Source: Streptomyces bathyalis (GTDB taxonomy: Bacteria > Actinomycetota > Actinomycetes > Streptomycetales > Streptomycetaceae). Taken from it: DNA of 64,000 nucleotides. The DNA lies in assembly GCF_015910445.1 (NCBI RefSeq), contig NZ_CP048882.1:3968001-4032000 (forward strand). The letters are read 5' to 3'. This document shows positions 1 to 8,746 of the stretch, piece after piece (the stretch's first letter is position 1; each line of letters starts with the position of its first letter). Under the pieces are notes generated by a model, which worked only from the letters and a program-made list of their open reading frames with translations, was not told where the DNA came from and ran no database searches. The position numbers and the translations under genes are program-made.

Positions 1-1
1 G

Positions 2-1387
2 ATGGACGATGCCGACATCGTCGCCAGGTGGACGCAAGAAGCGGTCGCCCAGGGCCTCACCGAAGCGCAGGTCCGTTACGTGCTTGCCGAACTCCGGCAT
101 TACGCCGCGCTGCGGGACGGACGGACCGGCATCGAGGTGTCCGCCGTCGACGGGGTGTGGCAGTCGGACGCGCTGGTCGACGCCGAGCTCGCATGCCGGC
201 TGCGCGAGGCGGTCCGGGTTCTGGAAGAGGTCCCCGAGGAGGCGAGGGACTGGCATCCCGGATCCGGCGGCCAGGTACTGGATCTGGTTCATCCGTCGCT
301 GTTCTGCCTGGTGAGAGAGGCGAGCGGTGCGCCCGAGCGGACGTGGCAGAAGCCGGCGGGCCGCTCCTCCGAGTACGAATTCTCGGAGAGATTCCAGTGG
401 CTGCCCACGGACGTCGACGTCAGTGCCGACGGCGATGTCGTCCTTCGCTCGTACGTGAACAACGTCCACCCCGAGAAGCATCGCGAACTGGCCTCCGTCC
501 TACCGGACTTGCTCGCGCGCATGCGCCCGCTGCTGGAAAATGTGCTCACCGATCTGCGCCATCCGCGGCCGCTGCGGATCGAGGCCGATCCTTTCGGGTG
601 GTATCCCCCCGCGTGGTACGACTCGGAGCCGGAATACCCGGCCAAATCCTCCTACAGCGATGACGGGGCCCACGCGGACGCCCTCCGGGCATGGGAAGAG
701 GCCCAGGACCACTGGTGGCAGAACCGTCGCCCGGCCATCCCGGACGCCCCTGCCTTCACCTCCCCCGAGTTGCCTGATGAGTCCGCCCGAGTCGACCTGC
801 GCGGCCGCCGTCTCCAGGTCATCGTCAAGCTCGCCACGATTCACCTCACGCCGGACAAGCCCGAGTACCCCGGCGGTTCCTGGCATGTCGAGGGGATGAT
901 GAACGAGCGGATCGTCTCGACCTGCATCTACTACTGGGACAGCGAGAACATCACCGAAAGCCGGCTGAGTTTCCGGGCGGCAGTCGACGATCCGCACTAC
1001 GAACAGAACGACGACAACGGCGTGCGTGAGGTGTACGGCCTGGAGGACGAAGACGCACTGAACCAGATGCTCGGATCGGCATCGACTCCAGAGGGCCGCT
1101 GCCTGGCGTTCCCGAACATCCTGCAACACCGCGTCGGTTCATTCCGTCTCGCGGATCCCACCCGTCCGGGACATCGCAAAATACTCGCGTTCTTCCTGGT
1201 CGACCCGTCGGAAAAGATCGTCTCGACATCCGATGTACCACCGCAGCAACCATGGTCCGACACGTCGACCATGACGCTTGAAGAGGCCAAGAACTACCGC
1301 GAACAACTCATGCAGGAACGCAAGTTCTTCGTCGACGAACACAACGAGCAGCTCTACGAACGCGAATTCTCCCTCTGCGAGCACTGA
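2..1387 (+). CDS. DUF4246 family protein, probable 2OG-Fe(II) dioxygenase fold
   Basis: The 461-residue protein resembles the DUF4246 family, better known from fungi and scattered in actinobacteria. A jelly-roll dioxygenase metal site is readable: an HxE pair in GSWHVEGM near residue 294, a distal His in FPNILQHRVGS near residue 373, and an Arg in GHRKILAFF near residue 389 that could bind the 2-oxoglutarate carboxylate. The substrate is unknown. The ORF is open to the window edge, so the true start may lie upstream. It converges on the kinase gene to its right with 86 bp between the stops. The family call is fairly secure; the enzymatic role is inferred from the metal-ligand pattern only. 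Confidence 0.7.
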   Translation: MDDADIVARWTQEAVAQGLTEAQVRYVLAELRHYAALRDGRTGIEVSAVDGVWQSDALVDAELACRLREAVRVLEEVPEEARDWHPGSGGQVLDLVHPSLFCLVREASGAPERTWQKPAGRSSEYEFSERFQWLPTDVDVSADGDVVLRSYVNNVHPEKHRELASVLPDLLARMRPLLENVLTDLRHPRPLRIEADPFGWYPPAWYDSEPEYPAKSSYSDDGAHADALRAWEEAQDHWWQNRRPAIPDAPAFTSPELPDESARVDLRGRRLQVIVKLATIHLTPDKPEYPGGSWHVEGMMNERIVSTCIYYWDSENITESRLSFRAAVDDPHYEQNDDNGVREVYGLEDEDALNQMLGSASTPEGRCLAFPNILQHRVGSFRLADPTRPGHRKILAFFLVDPSEKIVSTSDVPPQQPWSDTSTMTLEEAKNYREQLMQERKFFVDEHNEQLYEREFSLCEH

Positions 1388-1473
1388 TTCGCCGGACCGG
1401 AGCTGACCACAGGGGAGAGGGCCACTGGACGTAGTTGGATCGAGCTACTGACGCGTCGCTGGACAGCTGCGGG

Positions 1474-3084
1474 TCAGTCTCCGTTCGGCTTCGCCAGAAC
1501 CTTGATCTGATCAGGGGAGAGCGCCTTGTTGAAGACTTGGACGTCTTTGATGCTGCCGGGAAACCAATCGGCGGCTCTACCGTCGGCACCGCGGGCGCGG
1601 CCGATGAACAGCTTGTCGGCGGGGGTTCCGACGGCGGGAGTCGCAGCCTTGTGGGACCGCTGCTCGACCCCGTTGACGTAGAGATGCAGCTCGCCGCCCT
1701 TGCGCACGCCGACGAGGTGGGTCCAGGTCGAGATCTCTGGATGGTCGCGGGACGTCGCACCGCCATCCCTGTCTGCGAAGGCCCAACGGCCGGCCGCGGG
1801 CGAGTACCGGAGGTAGAAGTTGCTGGTGTCGCCGGCGGACTGGCTGACAGCGGTGGCGAACGAGCCGAGCGTCCTGCTGAGGTACACCCACGCGGAGACG
1901 CTGAATTCCTTGCCCGGCCCCGTACTGACAACCCTGTCCGGGATGACGATGTCACTCCGGCCGTCGAACAGCGGGGCCCCACCGTTCCCTTCTCCCCAGC
2001 GCACCCTGTACGCCTTTCCGTCGTTGCTGCCGATGCTGTCGGCCTCTTTCGACCGTTCGTCGAGCGGCCAGGCCCCGATCGGATCGGGCCCCTGCTCGCG
2101 AGTGAGGTAGATCCCGGCGGGGACACCAGCGGCGACGACGAGGCCGACCGCGGAAAGTAGTGCGGCGCGCCGAGTGGGGCCGCGCCGCGGCTCCGGACCC
2201 GGCTTGGCCGGGCGTGTTGTGGTCGCCGGGGCATCGACGGACTCAGGGGTGTTCCTGGTGACTGTGTCGGCGTCTGCGATCGCCTGATCGAAGGAGCGGA
2301 CGCGTTTGGCGGCGGGCAGCCAGGCCTCGTTGTCGAGGAGTGTCGTGAGTCCCGGGTCGAAGCCCGCGCGTACGAGGATGTCCTTGGGGGCGGGGCGCTC
2401 TTCAGGGGTCTTGGCCAGGCAGTCGGCGATGAGACTGCGCAGGTCGGGCCGGCTGACAGCTTCGAGGTCTGGTTCCGTGTAGACGGCTCGGTAGCCCATC
2501 GCGTGGGCCGGGCCTTCCCCGAACGGATTGATGCCGGTCGCCGCATAGGCCAGAACCGTGCCAAGGGAGAAGACATCGCTGGCGGGTGTGATCTCTGCGC
2601 TGTTGACCTGTTCGGGAGACATGAAGCCCGGCGAGCCGATCATCATGCCCGTTCTGGTGATGCTGCTGGCCTCGTTGATACGCGCGATACCGAAGTCGAT
2701 GACCCGAGGTCCGTCCTCGGCGAGCAGCACGTTGGAGGGTTTGAGATCGCGGTGCACAAGGCCCGCGTCGTGGATCGAGGTCAGGGCTTCGGCCAGCGCC
2801 GCCGCAAGGGCCAGCACCGTCGCCGGAGGGAACGGCCCGAGGTCGGAAACGACCACCGGAGCGGTGTATGCGCCGCTCACCAGCCGGTTGGCCAGAACCT
2901 CCCGGCGGAACCGGGAATGGAACTCCGACTGCTGGACCAGCTCGCGATGCACCACCTTGACCGCGACCCGCCGCCCCCCTGGGGACATCCCGAGGAAGAC
3001 CTGCCCCATGCCCCCCGCGCCCAGGCGGCTCAATAACCGGTAGTCGCCGACGGAACGTGGATCCCCCGGTTCCAAGTCCCTCAC
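1474..3084 (-). CDS. Ser/Thr protein kinase with C-terminal LamG-like domain (hinge segment missing)
   Basis: Membrane-anchored bacterial kinase. The N-terminal kinase domain shows the glycine loop LGAGGMGQVF, the VAVKVV lysine, HRDLKPSN, VIDFGIAR and SPEQ. A Pro/Thr-rich linker, one membrane segment (AALLSAVGLVVAAG) and a concanavalin A/LamG-type sensor domain follow (from about GAWPLDERSKEADS). The GTG at 3084 is preferred over the ATG at 3102 because a strong AGGAGG lies 7 nt before it, inside the longer ORF. Compared with typical Streptomyces kinases, the text runs from SGAYTAPVV directly to GPFPPATV, so about 25-30 residues of strands beta4-beta5 and the ATP-binding hinge seem to be absent. 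It may be an impaired kinase. Confidence 0.85.
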   Translation of the reverse strand: MRDLEPGDPRSVGDYRLLSRLGAGGMGQVFLGMSPGGRRVAVKVVHRELVQQSEFHSRFRREVLANRLVSGAYTAPVVVSDLGPFPPATVLALAAALAEALTSIHDAGLVHRDLKPSNVLLAEDGPRVIDFGIARINEASSITRTGMMIGSPGFMSPEQVNSAEITPASDVFSLGTVLAYAATGINPFGEGPAHAMGYRAVYTEPDLEAVSRPDLRSLIADCLAKTPEERPAPKDILVRAGFDPGLTTLLDNEAWLPAAKRVRSFDQAIADADTVTRNTPESVDAPATTTRPAKPGPEPRRGPTRRAALLSAVGLVVAAGVPAGIYLTREQGPDPIGAWPLDERSKEADSIGSNDGKAYRVRWGEGNGGAPLFDGRSDIVIPDRVVSTGPGKEFSVSAWVYLSRTLGSFATAVSQSAGDTSNFYLRYSPAAGRWAFADRDGGATSRDHPEISTWTHLVGVRKGGELHLYVNGVEQRSHKAATPAVGTPADKLFIGRARGADGRAADWFPGSIKDVQVFNKALSPDQIKVLAKPNGD

Positions 3085-3686
3085 TGCAAGACCTCCTGGC
3101 ATCGCGCGCCCCTGATCAGGCTTCCACGTCCTGACCGTACAAGCAGCCTAACGGTGGCCGTATGGCTGGTTCGAGGCGCCGAAGAGCTTGTCTGCTGCTC
3201 TCCAACAAGCGTTGCTGCGCTGCCTGTTCGGGGAGGTCGCGACGGAGCAGGCTGCTGACGCGTAATCCTCCGCGTGCGTCCGGTGGCGTCCGTGCAGGTC
3301 GCGCAGTAAGGGCTCGATTCGCGCCCACCGGCAAGTCAGTTGACGGCGCCGCGCACCGGACGAACGAACCGGTGATCAAAACGGAACGGCCTGGTCGTGT
3401 ACTACGCGGGGCACGGACTGATCGAGCCGCGGACGGTCAACTCACCTGCCAGTCCGTCATCTTGCCCGTTACACCCTCACAACGCAGACCCGATCTCCTT
3501 GGCCACACCCACAAGTCCCCAAGAGGGCGACGCAAGGGGAAACCAAACTCACGAGTCATCAGATAACCTCCGGTAACCACTGACGAGCCATGCCGAGACC
3601 ACGAACGTACGGGCGCCCCACGAGGCCCGCGCTCATCACCGGAGCAACAAAGATGAACCCCCCTCACCGAGCAGGCTGTTCGGCCC
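3085..3686. other. Intergenic stretch between kinase and symporter
   Basis: About 600 bp between divergent genes. Apart from the caspase-like motif at 3385-3432, no coding region is convincing. It should contain promoters for both flanking genes. No strong Shine-Dalgarno precedes the symporter ATG at 3687. Confidence 0.5.
3376..3441 (+). pseudogene. Remnant of a caspase-like (peptidase C14) gene
   Basis: The frame at 3385 reads NGLVVYYAGHGLIEPR, which matches the strand plus catalytic-His motif (YYAGHG) of bacterial caspase-like domains. An in-frame stop lies 12 nt upstream at 3373, and homology is lost soon after. No start or catalytic-Cys half is visible nearby. It looks like the relic of a larger effector or signalling gene, and only this motif is recognisable. 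Confidence 0.5.
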
Positions 3687-5300
3687 ATGAGTGACTTCCT
3701 CGAGCCACGCTTCCTCGCCATGAGCCTGTTCATGCTGTTCATCGCCGCCTGCCTGTTCCTGGCCATGTGGGTCAGCCCGGATCTGCGCAGCGGCGACGGA
3801 TTCTTCCGCGAGGGCAAACAACTCGGCACCGTGCCCACAGGACTGGCCGTCGCCAGCGAAGTCATGCCCACCGCTGCCGTGCTTTACCTGCTCGGCACCG
3901 TCGCCCTCAGCGGTGTCGACGGAGTCATCCTCTTGTTGTGCGCGGCTGCGTCTCCCGTGCTGATGCGGCGCTGGCTGGCCGGCAGACTTCCTGCGGCCAG
4001 AGGCCGGACCTTCGGCGAGATGGTCACCCGCCACCTGCCGCACGGGCCCGCCAAGCGCTGGGTGGGGGCCGCGTGCCTGGTGGCTGTCGTGCCCCTGCTC
4101 ATCGGGCAACTCCAGCCGCTCAGCCATGCCGCCCAACTGATCGGGCTGAGCGATCCGTTCTCCCGGCGGCTGGTCGTCGTACTTGCCGGCGGATTGATCC
4201 TCGCCTGTGCCGCGATCGGCGCGGCCCGCGGCGCGACCATGCACCAGATCGGCACGGCCGCTTCCTTCCTGCTGGTTGCCCCGGTAATGGCGGTCATGGT
4301 GCTGCTGCGCTTCGACGGCGACATCGGCGCTCTGCTGGAGACCGCCGAGCGGCAGCAGGGGGGCACAGGGGCATATCTCGGCATCGGCGGCCTCTTCGGA
4401 GGGGGCATCGCCGGGCACCTGGACCTCATCGCCTACGCCAGCTGCGTGCTGCTCGGTGCGGCCTTCCTGCCGCACATCGTCGTACGCCTGGCCGGAGCAC
4501 CGGATGCACGCAGCGCCCGTAAGGCGGCCGGGGTGGGGGCTGCCGCTCTGTGCTTCCTCGTCACCACCGCCGTGTTCCTCGGCTTCGGCATCGCCGCCCT
4601 GGTCGGGCGTGAGGAACTGGCCCAGGAGGGGCCGTTCGGCGGTGTGAACCTGGCATTGCTCGCCACGGCCCTGGACGGCAGCGAGACAGGCGACGTGGGC
4701 AAGCTCATGTTCTTCATCATGTGCTCCATCTTCCTCACGATTCTCGCCTCCGCCTCAGTGCTGCTGCTGTCCGGATCCGCGTCGATCGTGCACGACTTGG
4801 GCCGCGGAGGCGGCGCCGAGGTGCAACCGGACGCCCGCCGCGACGGAGGAGCGGTGCGGGCCCGGCTGGCCATGGTGGGACTGGGTGTCTTCTCGATCCT
4901 GATCGCGGCGCTGACGATCGACGTGAGCCCGCAGTTCTGGCTGGTCCTCGCCTACACGGAGACGGTGTCGACGCTGCTGCCCCTGCTTGTGTTCAGCCTG
5001 GGCAAGCGGTCGATCCCGGCCGCTGCGATCAAGTACTGCGTCCTGGTGACCACCGTGATCAACCTGGTCCTGATCGTCTTCTCCCCATTGGTCTCGGGCA
5101 CCACCCACGCGGTCTTCCCGTACGCAGACTGGAGCATGTGGCCGCTGACCTCGCCGAGCATTCTGAGCGTGCCGACCGGATTCTTGATCTGCTGGGCCTT
5201 CACCCGGCGCGCACGGGCCGACAAGGACGCAGCGCGCGGCGGTCTCGTCGTCCCGGAGCAATCCGGCAAGAGCAACGACGTGCGGACGCAGGTGCGTTGA
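3687..5300 (+). CDS. Sodium:solute symporter family protein (ActP-like)
   Basis: Polytopic membrane protein of 537 residues, the usual length for the SSS family. About a dozen hydrophobic segments are visible. An SSS-like stretch (FREGKQLGTVPTGLAVASE) follows the first helix, as in the cation/acetate branch. It probably imports a small organic acid or similar solute with Na+. The substrate cannot be told from sequence. The stop at 5300 lies only 16 bp before a decayed integrase tail, so it sits at the left border of the tRNA-Gly island array. Either it is the last chromosomal gene or cargo of an older insertion. Confidence 0.75.
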   Translation: MSDFLEPRFLAMSLFMLFIAACLFLAMWVSPDLRSGDGFFREGKQLGTVPTGLAVASEVMPTAAVLYLLGTVALSGVDGVILLLCAAASPVLMRRWLAGRLPAARGRTFGEMVTRHLPHGPAKRWVGAACLVAVVPLLIGQLQPLSHAAQLIGLSDPFSRRLVVVLAGGLILACAAIGAARGATMHQIGTAASFLLVAPVMAVMVLLRFDGDIGALLETAERQQGGTGAYLGIGGLFGGGIAGHLDLIAYASCVLLGAAFLPHIVVRLAGAPDARSARKAAGVGAAALCFLVTTAVFLGFGIAALVGREELAQEGPFGGVNLALLATALDGSETGDVGKLMFFIMCSIFLTILASASVLLLSGSASIVHDLGRGGGAEVQPDARRDGGAVRARLAMVGLGVFSILIAALTIDVSPQFWLVLAYTETVSTLLPLLVFSLGKRSIPAAAIKYCVLVTTVINLVLIVFSPLVSGTTHAVFPYADWSMWPLTSPSILSVPTGFLICWAFTRRARADKDAARGGLVVPEQSGKSNDVRTQVR

Positions 5301-5316
5301 CCTGGTGGGGCCCGTC

Positions 5317-5500
5317 CCCGGACACACCCCCTCGACGACGCGGAGCGAGGCCACCCTCAAGGACACGATGGTCCGCGCCGGCCAGTCCTCCGAACGAGCC
5401 GGGTTGATCTGTCGGCACTCGAACTCGGCGCGACAACGGGAGGTCGCCGGCGGGGTCGACGCACGGGTACGCGCTGAACGGAAGAAGGCGGCGCACGCAT
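5317..5500 (+). pseudogene. Decayed C-terminus of a tyrosine integrase
   Basis: Frame 5317 reads GHTPSTTRSEATLKDTMVRA and onward. It aligns residue for residue with the last ~70 residues of the intact integrase at 26619-27788 (GHTLSTQSGATLKDTMVRAG). The catalytic Tyr of LIYQHS has become Cys (GLICRHS), so it could not work even if full length. Nothing upstream of the symporter stop matches the rest. It marks the int-proximal end of an older element at the same tRNA. The pair gcgcacg and tggcact at 5491-5508, 11 bp apart, resembles the arm-type repeats of the other copies. Confidence 0.75.
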
Positions 5501-5829
5501 CTGGCACTGCAGCCTGTGACGATCGTGGCCCGTGTTGCCAAGGGCGGCTCGGCGGCTCGGGCGGTCGTTCGGACTGGGGGACCGTCGTGTTGCGACGTCG
5601 GCAGGACGGTCGCTGAGGTCACTGCAGCCGGTCGCCTTGCTGCCCCGGAGCCGTGGACGTCCGGCCGACACCGTGCTGGCCGCGCGTCCGGCAGCCCGGC
5701 GAGGTGCCCGTCTGGCCTCGAGTGTCCTGCTGGCCGCCTTCATCATCGCGGTCGCCCTTATCCACCGCTTCGCCCGGCCGGACGGCGACCCCGACGCTTG
5801 AGCCGGAGGTAACAGTCCGCGCAACAAGC

Positions 5830-5853
5830 AAGCCCCGTGCTGGCCTGGGGCTT
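5830..5853 (-). terminator. Hairpin downstream of tRNA-Gly fragment A
   Basis: Arms aagcccc (5830-5836) and ggggctt (5847-5853) lie just past the 3' end of tRNA fragment A. On the minus strand they are followed by a T-rich run. The intact tRNA at 27850 has the same hairpin, so it is a copied tRNA terminator. Confidence 0.6.
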
Positions 5854-5859
5854 TGCGCT

Positions 5860-5902
5860 GGAGCGGGTGACGGGAATCGAACCCGCGCTCTGAGCTTGGG
5901 AA
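5860..5902 (-). repeat. att copy A: 3' 43 nt of tRNA-Gly(CCC)
   Basis: These 43 bp are identical to the 3' half of tRNA-Gly(CCC) at 27851-27893, from the acceptor stem to the anticodon loop. The sequence diverges exactly in that loop. This is the pattern left when a tyrosine recombinase integrates at the anticodon loop and displaces the old tRNA 3' end. Confidence 0.85.
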
Positions 5903-6423
5903 TCACCGGAGCCTTGCCGCAGAAATCTGCTCTGACCTGACCAAACGAACCTCGTCGGAATCCAGCGCTGAAGAGACCCGGGACGAGTGGCGTTCCCGTG
6001 TCTGCTCGGGCTGGCAGACGCTCGGACGAGGCGTACTGATTGCGGGCGATACACATGAATCCGGTGTGATACCTCTCACGGTTCACGCTCGTCTCGGAAG
6101 GGGCTGAAACCGCTGATCCTCTCTCACCTGGGCGTTCCCAGACAGACGTGCCGAGGAGCCGGCCATGCGCCCGATAAGGGGTGGTTACACTCCCCGACCA
6201 TGTGTGAAGACCGGAACGGAAGCCTCCAGAAAAGGTTCACCCACCAGCCACGTCTCCGCCTGTCCGGCTGGCGTGAGGCAGAGGTTCCCGACTTGCCGGA
6301 TGTTGTTTCCTTCTGCCCACCCGTCGTTGCCGCGGCTCCGGTGAGAACCACGGCGCCCGACCGGAGATGCGTCGAACTGACCGTGCCCCACGCCTCCTCT
6401 GTTATGAGGGGACGCATCGGCCG
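5903..6423. other. Non-coding stretch right of att copy A
   Basis: About 500 bp with several short overlapping ORFs on both strands and no recognisable protein. It probably contains the relic attP arm of the first segment and the promoter of the glycosyltransferase gene. The paired TGGCACG arm repeats of the other copies are not evident here. Confidence 0.4.
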
Positions 6424-8535
6424 ATGAGGGGCAAGCACGCGCTATCCCGTGACCCACGTGGCCACTGGCTGCTGCTGATAGTCCTTCTACCCGCGGTGTT
6501 CGCAGCTCTGCTCTTCGAAGGCTGGACCGCTCACGAGGTCGATGCCGCGAAGAGGAAGCGCAACTGCACAGAGCCCGTGCAGAAGGAGGTAGCTGAGGGC
6601 GGTCCTGTGCTGAGCCGAAACGGCGCCAAGTTCGAGTCCGCCGCGATGCCGGCCCGCAAGGTCGCGCTCACCTTCGACGGCGGGCCCGATCCCGTGTGGA
6701 CTCCGCGCCTGCTCGATCTGCTGCGCAAGCACCAAGCGCACGCCACGTTCTTCCTCTACGGTGCGCAGGCGGCCCAACACCCGGACCTGGTAAGGCGGAT
6801 CCGCGAGGAGGGTCATGAGATCGGCTCCAACACCTACACAGGCGCCGCTTTGGGCTCGGCCTCGAGCGTCCGCTTCCAACTGGAGCTGTCGCTCACGCAG
6901 TCGGCTCTGGCGGGCACGGCGGGCATCCACACCAGTCTGCTCCGGCCGCCGCAGACCACCACGGTGGACACGTTGTGCGGAGCCGAGTGGAAGGCGGCGA
7001 GGCGCGCTGCCACGGAGGGCTACACCCTGGTCGCCGGCGACAAGTCGTCCCGGAAGCCATCGCGGGGTGTGATCCAGCAGTACAGCCAGACGGACGCCGG
7101 ATATGAGAAGGCGAAGAGGCTTCTCAACAACCGCAAGATCGATGAATTCACCACGGTCACCGAAGGTGTGGGGCTTCAGCCGGCCGAGACTCGTGTCTCC
7201 GTCCTTCAACGATGGCCGGGTACGGCCCTGATCTGGGGAAAGAGCGTCGGCCACGCAATCGCGAGTGGAATGAACTGGCTCCTCGTGACAGCCGGCAGCC
7301 TCGGGGTGTTGCGACTGCTGACGCTGGCCTTCTTCGCCCGCGCTCATGTCCGGCGTCTGGAGAGGTTCCGCCCGGGATCGCCCTGGCTGCGGCAGGTCAA
7401 CGAGCCGGTGACGGTTCTCGTACCCGCGTACAACGAAGAGGCGGGCATCGAGTCCACCGTCCGGTCGCTCCTTGCCTCCACGCACCGGGAGTTGCAGGTC
7501 ATCGTGATCGACGACGGATCGACGGACTCGACGGCGGACATCGCCACATGGATCGACGACCCCCGGGTGCGGGTGGTCCGGCAGCCCAACTCCGGCAAGG
7601 CCGCGGCGCTCAACACCGGTCTGGCGCATGCGATGTGCGACATCGTGATCATGGTCGACGCGGACACCGTCTTCGAGCCGGACGCCATTCACCGCCTCAT
7701 CCAGCCGCTCGCGCATCCTGCGGTCGGCGCGGTGAGCGGCAACACGAAAGTGGGCAACCGGCGTCGGCTGCTGGGCAGATGGCAGCACCTGGAGTACGTC
7801 TGCGGCTTCAATCTGGACCGGCGGATGTTCGAGGTGCTGGAGTGCATGCCGACGGTTCCCGGAGCGATCGGAGCGTTCCGCCGGGACGCGCTGATGGGCG
7901 TCGGAGGTGTCAGCGAGGACACCCTCGCCGAGGACACCGACCTCACCATGGCCCTGTGGCAGGCGGGCTGGCGGGTGGTCTACGAGGAGTGCGCCATCGC
8001 CTGGACCGAAGTCCCCACCTCACTGCGCCAGTTGTGGCGGCAGCGCTACCGCTGGTGCTACGGCACGCTCCAGGCCATGTGGAAGCACCGCCGTACCATC
8101 GTCGAAGTGGGCCCCGCCGGGCGCTTCGGCCGCCGCGGGCTGAGCTATCTCGCCTTCTTCCAGGTCGCGCTCCCCCTGCTCGCGCCGATCGTCGATGTCT
8201 TCGTGCTGTACGGGATGCTCTTCCGGGGCCCCATTCAAGCGGGCGGTGTGTGGTTCGGCTTCCTCATCGTGCAGTTGGTGACCGCCGGATACGCGCTGCG
8301 GCTGGACCGTGAACGGCTGCGGGCGCTGTGGTCGATGCCCTTCCAGCTTTTCGTCTATCGGCAGTTGATGTACCTCGTAGTCATCCAGTCCGTGGTCGCC
8401 CTGCTGCTCGGCACCCGGCTGAAGTGGCACCGCATGCATCGCTCGGGCACGGCCGACCAGCACCGCTCCGGCGCGGTCGTCACGCCGCTCGGGCAGCCGA
8501 CTGCGTACGAGTACAAGAGCCTGTCATCGAGGTGA
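6424..8535 (+). CDS. NodB-like domain fused to family 2 glycosyltransferase (MatB/hyaluronan-synthase type)
   Basis: 703 residues from the ATG at 6424; an upstream in-frame ATG at 6367 is possible. Order: a membrane anchor (HWLLLIVLLPAVFAALL), a NodB-like domain (about 70-260), a second membrane segment, a GT2 domain, and three to four C-terminal helices that would form the export channel. The GT2 half looks active: VIDDGSTDST, MVDADT, EDTDLT and QRYRWCYG. In the NodB half the metal motifs are changed: TFDGGP instead of TFDDGP, and SNTYTG where HxxTH(P) is expected. The organisation matches Streptomyces MatB, which makes an N-acetylglucosamine polymer. Here polymerisation is likely and deacetylation unlikely. 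An LCP gene follows 211 bp downstream. Confidence 0.85.
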   Translation: MRGKHALSRDPRGHWLLLIVLLPAVFAALLFEGWTAHEVDAAKRKRNCTEPVQKEVAEGGPVLSRNGAKFESAAMPARKVALTFDGGPDPVWTPRLLDLLRKHQAHATFFLYGAQAAQHPDLVRRIREEGHEIGSNTYTGAALGSASSVRFQLELSLTQSALAGTAGIHTSLLRPPQTTTVDTLCGAEWKAARRAATEGYTLVAGDKSSRKPSRGVIQQYSQTDAGYEKAKRLLNNRKIDEFTTVTEGVGLQPAETRVSVLQRWPGTALIWGKSVGHAIASGMNWLLVTAGSLGVLRLLTLAFFARAHVRRLERFRPGSPWLRQVNEPVTVLVPAYNEEAGIESTVRSLLASTHRELQVIVIDDGSTDSTADIATWIDDPRVRVVRQPNSGKAAALNTGLAHAMCDIVIMVDADTVFEPDAIHRLIQPLAHPAVGAVSGNTKVGNRRRLLGRWQHLEYVCGFNLDRRMFEVLECMPTVPGAIGAFRRDALMGVGGVSEDTLAEDTDLTMALWQAGWRVVYEECAIAWTEVPTSLRQLWRQRYRWCYGTLQAMWKHRRTIVEVGPAGRFGRRGLSYLAFFQVALPLLAPIVDVFVLYGMLFRGPIQAGGVWFGFLIVQLVTAGYALRLDRERLRALWSMPFQLFVYRQLMYLVVIQSVVALLLGTRLKWHRMHRSGTADQHRSGAVVTPLGQPTAYEYKSLSSR

Positions 8536-8746
8536 CCGAGGGCGGCGCGTCATGTGGAGCACCCGCACATCCGGCCCTGTGCTGCGCGGGCGCCCCCTGT
8601 GCCGGGCGCTACGTCCGGTGTGACCTCACACGTCGCAAATCAGAGATCAGATGCCGGATACCGGAAACCAGCGATTCTTGAGCAATTTTGATGTCTTTTC
8701 AGGACTGGTTGGGCATGAACGACCGTGAGCATGGAGGCTGCCGCCC

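Noticed and set aside
5628..5801. Small frame ending in a hydrophobic segment left of att copy A
   Set aside because: No ribosome site, Arg-rich non-protein-like lead, and location in an integrase relic; the hydrophobic run is not enough to call a gene.
6185..6457. Minus-strand 90-codon frame before the glycosyltransferase
   Set aside because: Composition is not protein-like, it has no start context, and it overlaps the likely promoter and start of the plus-strand gene.
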